From Gammaproteobacteria bacterium (lineage in GTDB: Bacteria; Pseudomonadota; Gammaproteobacteria; JAADGQ01), in the NCBI GenBank assembly GCA_021648145.1, contig JAKITI010000006.1, positions 93,022 to 157,021 of the forward strand: a stretch of 64,000 bases of DNA, given 5' to 3'. Position numbers and translations under genes: made by a program. The notes beneath the pieces are model-generated. The model was not told the origin of the DNA, did no database searches, and worked only from the letters and a program-made list of their open reading frames with translations. Numbering within the stretch: the first letter of the stretch is position 1; every line of letters begins with the position of its first letter. Of this stretch, positions 57,691-64,000 are shown piece after piece.

Positions 57691-57723
57691 TTGCCATGGA
57701 AAGCGAAGCGAGGGCAATTAGCG
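57685..57723 (+). terminator. Hairpin overlapping the end of the large lipoprotein gene
   Basis: CGCTAATTGCC (57685-57695) pairs perfectly with GGCAATTAGCG (57713-57723) around a 17-base loop. The first arm contains the stop codon of the lipoprotein gene. There is no U-run after it, so it may act as an RNA stabiliser or a recombination relic instead of a terminator. Confidence 0.45.
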
Positions 57724-57777
57724 TGAGTTTTGAAACCTGTTTTTTGCTCTCTGTGTTCGCATGTAAGGCGTTAATAA

Positions 57778-57894
57778 AATAACCTGTCGGTTTGGGGTGT
57801 ATACAAATACGGAGATGCAGCAGACGGTTGCACTATCACACTGACGGATAATACCTATAGCAACAATGCATCAGGTGATGTAAATACGCCCTAG
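57778..57894 (+). pseudogene. C-terminal remnant of a beta-helix surface protein
   Basis: An open frame without a start reads NLSVWGVYKYGDAADGCTIT and then LTDNTYSNNASGDVNTP to a TAG at 57892-57894. It resembles the closing turns of a beta-helix domain like that in the preceding lipoprotein. It is cut off upstream by stops. The bases from 57895 to 58015 show no further gene. Confidence 0.45.
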
Positions 57895-58299
57895 TTTTAT
57901 CTGTGAAAATGGTGGAATTCAGGGCTAAATATTGAAATGGAATTTTATGAACGTACGGGGGCGGATCATTCTTCCCTCGTGCTTTAACTAAAAAATAGTT
58001 CAAGAGGTTTATAAAATGAAAATACATACATATTTTCACTCAAAAGAGTCATTTTTCAAGTTAATCAGCACCATGCTGTTCACTACAGCGTTAGTAGCCT
58101 GCGGAGGTGGCGGAGGTTGTGCCTGATAACGGCACAGGAGGGAATGGGTCAGGAGGCGGCAACGAAACCGAACTGGAGGGCACGTGGAAACTATGTCAGA
58201 GCCTTAGCGATTACAGCAAGAGTACAACCTATACTTTTTTCAGGATCCAACTTCAGTGAAATAACCGAGGACTATACGGATCTAGACTGCTCAGACAAA

Positions 58300-58307
58300 G
58301 AAAAAAC
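58300..58307. repeat. Left 8-bp target duplication of the IS1-type element
   Basis: GAAAAAAC here is identical to 59118-59125 on the other side of the element. Target duplications of 8-9 bp are usual for IS1. Confidence 0.9.
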
Positions 58308-58350
58308 GGTAATGGGTCGAATTTGTAGTTATCCTGTATAATCTGAATTT

Positions 58351-58641
58351 ATGACCTGTTATCAAGAAATAAGTTGCCCAAAGTGTAGCAGTATAAAAAT
58401 CACAAGATCTGGGACGAATGGTAAAGGAAAACAACGTTACTATTGTCGTAATTCAGAGTGTAAAACTAAAACATTCATGCTTGATTATAACTACAAAGCT
58501 TGTGCATACGGAATGACTGAAAGAATCGTTGAAATGGCTATTAATGGAAGTGGAATTAGAGATACAGCCCGTGTACTTAAAATCAATAAGAATACGGTTA
58601 TAAATAGGCTAAAAAAAAGGAAAGCAAGCTCACACAAGTGA
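58351..58641 (+). CDS. insA: IS1-type InsA
   Basis: The product has 96 residues. A zinc-finger (CPKC and later YYCRNSEC, residues about 9-41) and a helix-turn-helix (GIRDTARVLKINKNTVINRL, about 71-90) match InsA, the DNA-binding regulator of IS1 transposition. Near its end a run of eight A residues (58611-58618) allows -1 slippage into insB. Confidence 0.9.
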   Translation: MTCYQEISCPKCSSIKITRSGTNGKGKQRYYCRNSECKTKTFMLDYNYKACAYGMTERIVEMAINGSGIRDTARVLKINKNTVINRLKKRKASSHK

Positions 58642-59096
58642 ATCCTAAATTTCAGTCTAAAACAGCGCTCGGTGATGTTGAATTAATCTGTGAAGAGGCT
58701 GAAATAGATGAGCAATGGTCATTTGTAGGAAACAAAACTAATCAACGCTGGACTTGGTATGCGGTGGAACATTCAACGAATATTATTTTGGCTTATGTTT
58801 TTGGCAAGCGAAAAGACATTGTTTTTAAGGAGTTAAAAGCCTTGCTAGCGCCCTTGAAAATCAAACGTTTTTACACGGATGACTGGGGAGCCTACGAACG
58901 ATATATTGACCCCACTAAGCACGAAGTGGGAAAACGTAATACTCAAAAGATTGAACGTAAGAATTTAAACTTAAGAACATGGATTAAGCGACTGACACGA
59001 AAAACAATTTGTTTTTCAAAGTCAGAAAAAATGCATGATATTGTCATTGGTTTATTGATTAACAAAATCGAATTCGGTGTGGACATTCATGCTTAA
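58638..59096 (+). CDS. insB: IS1-type InsB transposase part
   Basis: The product has 152 residues if read from the GTG at 58638, though the active enzyme is likely an InsAB fusion made by -1 frameshifting at the A-run in insA, since the -1 frame is open across the junction. DDE-type features are EIDEQWSFVGNK, FYTDDWGAYERYI and KIERKNLNLRTWIKRLTRKT. No stop or gap interrupts the frame. Confidence 0.9.
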   Translation: MNPKFQSKTALGDVELICEEAEIDEQWSFVGNKTNQRWTWYAVEHSTNIILAYVFGKRKDIVFKELKALLAPLKIKRFYTDDWGAYERYIDPTKHEVGKRNTQKIERKNLNLRTWIKRLTRKTICFSKSEKMHDIVIGLLINKIEFGVDIHA

Positions 59097-59117
59097 CAAC
59101 GAATTCGACCCACTACC

Positions 59118-59125
59118 GAAAAAAC
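59118..59125. repeat. Right 8-bp target duplication of the IS1-type element
   Basis: GAAAAAAC matches 58300-58307 exactly. Removing the IS and one copy restores the reading frame across the target. Confidence 0.9.
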
Positions 59126-59362
59126 ACTCGTCTCTTACACAGGAACATTTGAGATCAAAAACTCAATTACTACAGACAGCGGCAACACCGCACAAGAGAT
59201 TGATTTTCAGTATCTGACTGGGTTTGCGTTCAATCAACAACCCAAATTTTATGATATTTTTTACGTAGGAAATGTCGGAACCGGATATAAAACTTCCGTC
59301 GATCAACGACCCACTGATATTTACTACGACGTGCCATATATCAGTCAATAATCCATAAACCA

Positions 59363-59387
59363 AGAGCACCCCGAGGGGTGCTCTTTT
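59363..59387 (+). terminator. Rho-independent terminator after the small lipoprotein gene
   Basis: AGAGCACCCC pairs with GGGGTGCTCT and is followed by a run of T residues, 11 bases after the lipoprotein stop. This is a strong intrinsic terminator on the plus strand. Confidence 0.88.
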
Positions 59388-59476
59388 TGTATGCCTGAAT
59401 TCTGAATATCTTGAATAAGAGCTTGTCTCTTCAAGCGCTTCAAAAAGTATGATCTAAACTACATCAATAGTTTTTC

Positions 59477-59508
59477 CATTGTTGTATAAGTTATTCCGTG
59501 CTCGTTCC
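59477..59508. repeat. Direct repeat, left copy, bracketing the two-gene cassette
   Basis: The 32-base unit contains ATAAGTTATTCCGTGCTCG and matches 60347-60378 at about 29 positions. The copies are exactly 870 bases apart and enclose the genes at 59551-60236. Confidence 0.85.
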
Positions 59509-59550
59509 TTAGAACATTTACTTTTACAGCTCATCTGCAATCCACTGGAG

Positions 59551-59739
59551 CTATTTATGTTTGGTTTTTTCAAACCAAAGATATATTCCCAGTGAGAAAA
59601 AGGCACTCCCCAAGAAATATGGTAGTGACGCTTCATGATTTGTCTCACCAGCAAATAGAGCAACAACTAATAACGGTATATAAAGACCTACTAGAAATGT
59701 AATTATAGAAAACACAATAATTCTTATATATTTAATCAT
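59551..59739 (-). CDS. Small membrane protein next to the 166-residue protein
   Basis: The product has 62 residues with two membrane helices (about 7-30 and 41-56) and a short charged tail (FEKTKHK). It overlaps the end of the upstream gene by four bases (ATGA), so it is translated with it. No family is recognised. A small membrane partner following a possible toxin could be an immunity protein, but that is inference. Confidence 0.6.
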   Translation of the reverse strand: MIKYIRIIVFSIITFLVGLYIPLLVVALFAGETNHEASLPYFLGSAFFSLGIYLWFEKTKHK

Positions 59740-60236
59740 TGTGAATTACCCGATCTTTTAGGACGATATCCCCTACGGGTAAGTACCATACTTTTTAGCC
59801 GTTTTTCTTGTCTAATTTTAATTGCCAATTGAGTTGGACAATTTGATATTATTCCAAAATCATTTTCTCCTGAGCCAATAACTTCTTCTACAAAATCAGT
59901 ACAGTTATTTGGAACAATTAGCCATAACCATTTTTCGGAAAGTAAGGATTTAAGCTTATCTCTAGCAGCTTTTCTATTTATTAAAATTCTTCTCGTTCGA
60001 AATAGTTCAGTTTTTTTGTTTTGACTAATATATCGTTTATATTCTGATGCATTCATATACATAGGGTGAGAATAAACACCTGAAACGTGAAAATAGTAAT
60101 TATCCACACGTAACATCATATGACCACAGAAATTCGGGCCATCTCCTGAAACGACTACAGCCTCTACTAGAGAAAAAGATAGGGCGGTGTAATTTATAAA
60201 ATTTTTACCTGAATAACCTTGGAACCCTGACGACAT
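59736..60236 (-). CDS. Possible permuted NlpC/P60-like protein, unknown role
   Basis: The product has 166 residues with no signal peptide. I do not recognise a named family. GDGPNFCGHMMLRVDNYYFH (His39, His50) comes before LIVPNNCTDFVEEVIGSG (Cys112). A histidine followed later by an Asn-Cys-x2-Phe motif is the order in circularly permuted NlpC/P60 (LRAT/YiiX-like) proteins, which cleave amide bonds or move acyl groups. The C-terminal tail is very basic (about 140-166). It follows the repeat lipoprotein gene and is coupled to a small membrane protein. Confidence 0.55.
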   Translation of the reverse strand: MSSGFQGYSGKNFINYTALSFSLVEAVVVSGDGPNFCGHMMLRVDNYYFHVSGVYSHPMYMNASEYKRYISQNKKTELFRTRRILINRKAARDKLKSLLSEKWLWLIVPNNCTDFVEEVIGSGENDFGIISNCPTQLAIKIRQEKRLKSMVLTRRGYRPKRSGNSQ

Positions 60237-60346
60237 TTAATGCCTCCTTTAAAACAAACAGCAAGATAAACCCTTTTGTAAAAGCAGTGAAGTAACATCT
60301 TGTCTGGCATCATCAACTTTGTTGAAACCAGAATAAAAGAGCAAGT

Positions 60347-60378
60347 CATTATTGAATAAGTTATTCCGTGCTCGCTCC
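60347..60378. repeat. Direct repeat, right copy, at the stop of the repeat lipoprotein gene
   Basis: It is the partner of 59477-59508. Its right edge touches the TAG stop (60378-60380) of the 875-residue lipoprotein gene, so the shared sequence begins just where that gene ends. Confidence 0.85.
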
Positions 60379-62957
60379 TAAAACTCGCCCCATGTGTAAG
60401 TATCAATTCTCTCCGCAGTACCGTCTCCATCTTCGTCAGAACTCTCTGTCAACCTATTACCATTGGCATCATAGGTGAGAGCAGAAGTGCTATCCACAGT
60501 ACCGTCCCCATCCTCATCACGACTATATGCCAACTGATTACCATTGTCATCATAGGTGTAAGTATCAATTCTATCTGCAGTACCGTCCCCACCCTCATCA
60601 CGACTATATGTCAACTGATTACCATTGTCATCATAGGTGTAAGTATCAATTCTATCTGCAGTACCGTCTCCATCTTCGTCAGAACTCTCTGTCAACCTAT
60701 TACCATTAGCATCATAGGTGTAAGTATCAATTCTCTCCGCAGCGCCATCTCCATCTTCGTCAAAACTCTCTGTCAACAGCTTTCCATTAGCATCATAGGT
60801 ATCAGTATAAACTCTATCCACAGTGCCATTCCCGTCAAAATCATAACTAATTGTCAACCGGTTATCATTGGCATCATAGGTGAAAGTAGTAATACTATCT
60901 GCAGTGCTACCTCCATCATCAAAACTAGCTGTCAACGCGTTACCATTGGCATCATAGGTATAGGTGTAAGTCTCAATTTTCTCCGCAGTGCCGTCCCCAT
61001 CCTCATCACGACTATATGTCAACAGGTTACCTTTGGCATCATAGGTGAAAGTCTCAATTCTCTCCGCAGTTCCGTCCCCATTCGCATCATAACTCTCTGT
61101 CAACCGGTTACCATTCGCATCATAGGTGAGAGCAGAAGTGCTATCCACAGTACCGTCTCCATCCTCATCACGACTATATGTCAACCGGTTACCTTTGGCA
61201 TCATAGCTGGAAGTAAAAATGGTATCCGCAGTGCCGTTTCCATCACCATCATAACTATTTGTCAACTCATTACCATTGGCATCATAAGTGTAAGTCCTAA
61301 TTACATCCGCGGTGCCATCTCCATCATAGTCTTCTCTTTTTTCTAAAAGCATATATGTCTTGATAGTCAATTTTACCGTTGCAGGTGCAGAATCATCAGT
61401 GCCATTATTTACTTTGAATGTGAAGCTGTCATCACCGGCGTAGTCTGCTGATTCTGGTGTATAAAGCAGGTTTGGAGCAGTACCACTTAATTTTCCATTT
61501 TTTGGTGGTGTTACAACAGCGTATGTTAATGCCTTATTTCCTGCATCGTTTCCTGCATCGTTTCCTGCAAGAGTGATTGCTCTACTTGTATTTTTTGCAA
61601 ATGTAATACTTTGTGGTGTGGCTATGGGGGGTTGTTTTATAGATTTATCTGCCTTGATAGCCAATTTTATCGTTGCGAGCTCAGAATCATTAGCGCCATC
61701 ATTCACTTTGAATGTGAAGCTGTCATCACCGGTATAATCTGACTTTGGAGTATAGAGTAGGCTTGGCGCAGTACCACTTAATTTTCCGTTTTTTGGGGGT
61801 GTTACAACGGCGTATGTTAATGCTCTGTTTTTTGCCTGACTGCCTGTCAGAGTGATTTTTTTCTTTGTATTTTCTGTAAGTGTAATATCTTGTGGTGTGG
61901 CTGTTGGGGGGATTGGTGTGGGTGGTTTTGGTGTATCTTCCTTGATGGTCAATTTTACCGTTGCGAGCTCAGAATCATTAGCACCATCATTGACTTTAAA
62001 TGTAAAGCTGTCATCACCGCTGTAGTTTGATTTTGGTGTATAAATCAGGTCTGGCGCTGTGCCGCTTAACGCTCCATTTTCTGGTTGTGTTACAACAGCG
62101 TATTTTAATGCTTTGTTTTCTTTCTGACTTCCTGTCAGGGTGATTTTTTTCTTTGTATTTTCTGCCAGTGTAATACCTTGTGGTGTGGCTGTTGGGGGGA
62201 TTGGTGTGGGTGGTTTTGGTGTATCTGCCTTGATGGTCAATTTTACCGTTGCGAGCTCAGAGTCAGCAACGCCATCATTGACTTTAAATGTGAAGCTGTC
62301 ATCACCAGTGTAATCTGACTTTGGAGTATAGAGCAGGTTTGGTGCAGTGCCACTTAACCCTCCATTTTCTGGCAGTGTTACAACGGTGTATGTTAATACT
62401 CTGTTTTCTGCCTGACTTCCTGCCAGGGTAACTTCTCTCTTTGTGTTTTCTGTCAATGTAATATTTTGTGGTGTGGCTATGGGGAGTGATACATTCGGGT
62501 CGGTTCCTGCATTAAGCTCATCCAGATTGTTAATTCCATCATTATCACTATCCTCATATGTCATCACTTCAGAGCTAAAGTCAGCAGCGGCCGCTTCTCC
62601 TTCAACAACTTTCACTTCGATACTGGAGGTTATTGCAACTTTAACCTTTTCGTAAGTAGGATCTATGATTGAATAGATCAGTGACAGTGTATGTGGGCCA
62701 GCTGATACGGTGATGTCGCATGAAAATGTGGCGTTTTCTTTGTCTACAGCAAGATTAGCGCATACTTTTGGTGCTTCTCCATTGATCACTACTTCGACGA
62801 CTAAATTGCTTTCATTATCCAATGCTCTGAGTGCTCTGGGGAGTGGTGCTGAGAGCCTGTCATTGGAAAGTTGTACTTCTTCTTGACCGGTTTGTTGGGC
62901 ACAACCACTGAGTAGTAATGCTATCACTGTGAACATAAGTAAAAAGTGGAATTTCAT
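60378..62957 (-). CDS. Repeat lipoprotein with four Ig-like and eleven DxDGDG/YD repeats
   Basis: The start at 62957 (MKFHFLLMFTVIALLLSGCA) gives a compact lipoprotein signal with lipobox LLSGC; an in-frame ATG at 63005 would lengthen it by 16 residues. After a DSDNDGINNLDELNAGTDP calcium-type segment come four cadherin/Big-like domains of about 95 residues (each with GDDSFTFKVND) linked by Pro/Thr-rich spacers. Then follow eleven full units of about 27 residues alternating DEDGDGTAE-type calcium loops with TYDANGNRLTES, like the YD repeats of RHS proteins, and a cut-off twelfth ending WGEF. It should be anchored in the outer membrane. Confidence 0.85.
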   Translation of the reverse strand: MKFHFLLMFTVIALLLSGCAQQTGQEEVQLSNDRLSAPLPRALRALDNESNLVVEVVINGEAPKVCANLAVDKENATFSCDITVSAGPHTLSLIYSIIDPTYEKVKVAITSSIEVKVVEGEAAAADFSSEVMTYEDSDNDGINNLDELNAGTDPNVSLPIATPQNITLTENTKREVTLAGSQAENRVLTYTVVTLPENGGLSGTAPNLLYTPKSDYTGDDSFTFKVNDGVADSELATVKLTIKADTPKPPTPIPPTATPQGITLAENTKKKITLTGSQKENKALKYAVVTQPENGALSGTAPDLIYTPKSNYSGDDSFTFKVNDGANDSELATVKLTIKEDTPKPPTPIPPTATPQDITLTENTKKKITLTGSQAKNRALTYAVVTPPKNGKLSGTAPSLLYTPKSDYTGDDSFTFKVNDGANDSELATIKLAIKADKSIKQPPIATPQSITFAKNTSRAITLAGNDAGNDAGNKALTYAVVTPPKNGKLSGTAPNLLYTPESADYAGDDSFTFKVNNGTDDSAPATVKLTIKTYMLLEKREDYDGDGTADVIRTYTYDANGNELTNSYDGDGNGTADTIFTSSYDAKGNRLTYSRDEDGDGTVDSTSALTYDANGNRLTESYDANGDGTAERIETFTYDAKGNLLTYSRDEDGDGTAEKIETYTYTYDANGNALTASFDDGGSTADSITTFTYDANDNRLTISYDFDGNGTVDRVYTDTYDANGKLLTESFDEDGDGAAERIDTYTYDANGNRLTESSDEDGDGTADRIDTYTYDDNGNQLTYSRDEGGDGTADRIDTYTYDDNGNQLAYSRDEDGDGTVDSTSALTYDANGNRLTESSDEDGDGTAERIDTYTWGEF
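60390..61330 (-). repeat. Tandem 81-bp coding repeats
   Basis: About eleven and a half copies of an 81-bp unit encode the DxDGDG/YD repeats. Several neighbouring units are nearly identical at the DNA level, for example those covering 60430-60720, which points to recent expansion by unequal crossing-over or slippage. Confidence 0.85.
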
Positions 62958-63005
62958 TCCTGGAATATTGATTCTTGTTGTATTTTGCATCGTGTGGTTT
63001 TTCAT

Positions 63006-63381
63006 TGCGCTGGTCTCTGTCCGCCAATAGTGATTGTGCCTGATGTCCCAGTGGATATTTTTGGTGCTATGAGGTCACCGTAAGGCAAGCTGCTCTGCAA
63101 AAACAAGGGGAGAAGACAAGTGATTTACATAGAATCAGAACCAGCGCAACTCTAAAAATATGAAGAGACATAATTTTTCCTGAGGTGTTATCAGACTAGG
63201 AGGTTATCAATTGTTCTTGCCAGTCCATGGTGCAAACGCCCTGTCAAACTTATAGCGCCAAGTAGGTGTTTTGTCAATTTTTTTATGGACTTTGATGTCA
63301 TATTTATTCGGTTTTCCCTTCACTGCCCGACAACACACCGCTCTGGCTACACCCGGAAAAATAGTTTAAGAGGTTTATGAA
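63006..63381. other. Gap without a supported gene
   Basis: About 376 bases hold the promoter region of the repeat lipoprotein on the minus strand and the leader of the second small lipoprotein copy on the plus strand. From about 63357 the sequence matches the leader of copy 1 at 57989 (AATAGTTTAAGAGGTTTA type). I see no gene here. Confidence 0.5.
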
Positions 63382-63725
63382 ATGAAAACACATACATATT
63401 TTCACTCAAAAAAGTCAGTTTTCAAGTTAATCAGCACCATGCTGTTCACTACAGTGTTAGTCGCCTGCGGAGGTTGGTAACCCTGTATCTGATAACGGAG
63501 CAGGAGGGCACGTGGAAACTATGTCAGAGCCTTAGCGATTACAGCGACAGCACAACGTATACTTTTTCAGGAACCAGCTTCAGTAAGAAATAACCGAGGA
63601 CTATACGGATCTAGACTGCTCAGACAAAAAAAACACTCGTCTCTTACACAGGAACATTTGAGATCAAAAACTCAATTACTACAGACAGCGGCAACACCGC
63701 ACAAGAGATTGATTTTCAGTATCTA
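63382..63725 (+). pseudogene. Small lipoprotein gene, copy 2, frameshifted and truncated
   Basis: It starts MKTHTYFHSKKSVFKLISTM with lipobox LVAC, then hits a stop (CGGW, TAA) where copy 1 has a Gly run. Compared with copy 1 a stretch of about 35 bases after GGAGCAGGAGGG is lost, and two extra bases follow at AGTAAGAAATAA. It carries the uninterrupted site that the IS1-type element hit in copy 1 (near 63630). Homology stops at CAGTATCT (63725), where an IS3-type element begins. Confidence 0.8.
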
Positions 63726-63728
63726 AAG

Positions 63729-64000
63729 TGGACTAAAGTGGACCCCAGAAATCAGACAGTAGTTTAAGATATAAAAACCTGTCAAAAAGGGGTTCAGAAA
63801 TGACACGCAAAAAATTTAGCAATACATTTAAAGCCAAAGTTGCACTAGAAGCACTGAAAGGCGAAAAGACGGCGAATGAGCTTGCCAGTGAATATGAAAT
63901 CCATGTAACGCAGCTCAATGCTTGGAAGAAAGCCCTGAATCAAGGTGCCAATGAAATATTCAGCAGTAAAAAAGAGCAGGATGAAAAGGCTTCCGAGGAA
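63729..64000 (+). mobile_element. IS3-type insertion sequence, left part (cut by window edge)
   Basis: Two TGGAC starts (63729 and 63739) precede GACCCCAGAAATCAGACAG, which looks like the terminal inverted repeat of an IS3-family element. The exact end cannot be fixed without the right end. The transposase gene orfA follows. Confidence 0.7.
63800..64000 (+). CDS. IS3-family transposase OrfA (partial)
   Basis: The first 67 residues are present, from the ATG at 63800: MTRKKFSNTFKAKVALEALK, then GEKTANELASEYEIHVTQLN, AWKKALNQGA. This is the HTH domain of OrfA in the IS3 group (IS2/IS51-like). A GGGG-type ribosome site lies a short way upstream. The rest, with the leucine zipper and OrfB, lies beyond the window. 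Confidence 0.88.
   Translation, partial: MTRKKFSNTFKAKVALEALKGEKTANELASEYEIHVTQLNAWKKALNQGANEIFSSKKEQDEKASEE

Larger units (their letters stand above)
58308..59117 (+). mobile_element. IS1-family insertion sequence, 810 bp, apparently intact
   Basis: The ends are inverted repeats: GGTAATGGGTCGAATT on the left and, read inward from the right, GGTAGTGGGTCGAATT, with partial match continuing for some further bases. The element holds insA and insB with a -1 frameshift arrangement and is flanked by perfect 8-bp target duplications (58300-58307 and 59118-59125). It sits inside the small lipoprotein gene. The intact ends and frames suggest recent insertion and possible activity. Confidence 0.93.
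58016..59351 (+). pseudogene. Small lipoprotein gene, copy 1, frameshifted and split by IS1-type element
   Basis: It begins MKIHTYFHSKESFFKLISTM with lipobox LVAC near residue 30. Joining 58016-58299 with 59118-59351 and allowing for two frameshifts (in the Gly codon run near 58115 and a T-run near 58230) restores a protein with ELEGTWKLCQSLSDYS, EDYTDLDCSD, YTGTFEIKNSITTDSGNTAQ and a C-terminal YDVPYISQ. The family is not recognised. A second copy lies at 63382-63725. The mature part could be a small beta-barrel, but this is a guess. Confidence 0.8.

Noticed and set aside
57836..58039. Small gene on the minus strand
   Set aside because: No family, no ribosome site and it overlaps lipoprotein remnants on the other strand.
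58117..58341. Separate 74-residue gene
   Set aside because: It reads across the lipoprotein pseudogene in another frame and into the IS end; no domain or ribosome site supports it.
60390..61330. CRISPR array or tandem satellite
   Set aside because: The regular 81-bp periodicity is coding: it keeps one frame and encodes DxDGDG/YD repeats. There are no unique spacers.

Overview
The window comes from the chromosome of a Gram-negative, ubiquinone-using gammaproteobacterium of fairly low G+C. Evidence for this is a complete type II secretion operon, an LpxL-type lipid A acyltransferase, MlaFEDCB lipid transport, a cytochrome bc1 operon, UbiX, and gene orders typical of the class (ybeD-lipB-lipA, mla-ibaG-murA-hisG-hisD, rph-rdgB, minCDE). 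Palindromic GTTCCCA-type intergenic repeats, transposons and toxin-antitoxin debris point to a free-living or environmentally associated genome with active rearrangement. The exact order cannot be fixed from this sequence alone.

Layout. 1-561: start of polA (minus). 673-1722: LOG-family nucleosidase and a DUF2782 protein. 1869-13013: unbroken gspCDEFGHIJKLMN operon. 13071-20197: housekeeping genes (MoeA-like protein, lpxL, alpha/beta hydrolase, ybeD-lipB-lipA, then ubiX, mpl and a membrane protein on the minus strand). 20334-24314: accessory block with a Fic protein, three RhuM-family genes (one broken) and a helicase fragment. 24358-33932: yqaA, a shrunken gltX/cysS chimera, an RND/LolA-like/DUF1302 export operon with a divergent AraC regulator, a yqaA stub, then intact cysS and gltX. 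This is a duplicated gltX-cysS-yqaA locus whose two copies have decayed in complementary ways around the export module. 34061-42053: DUF4399, trhP, rdgB, rph, yicC, minCDE, uppP, and a VapBC pair enclosed by inverted repeats. 42054-52679: hisD, hisG, murA, ibaG, an mla operon that also encodes a TolC-family outer-membrane protein, and petABC.

53126-64000 is a plastic surface-protein region. It holds a VapBC fossil, a DUF6502 protein, a 1072-residue beta-helix lipoprotein, a small lipoprotein gene split by an IS1-family element with a perfect 8-bp target duplication, a two-gene cassette (possible permuted NlpC/P60-like protein plus small membrane protein), and an 875-residue repeat lipoprotein. 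A second broken copy of the small lipoprotein runs into an IS3-type element at the window edge.

How the genes work together: the Gsp operon builds an exporter for folded periplasmic proteins, Mla with its TolC-like partner and LpxL maintain the outer membrane, MurA, Mpl and UppP serve the wall precursor cycle, and PetABC passes electrons from ubiquinol to cytochrome c. The strongest candidates for something new are the duplicated locus around the export module, the cassette behind the repeat lipoprotein, the inverted-repeat-bounded VapBC unit, and the TolC-containing mla operon.
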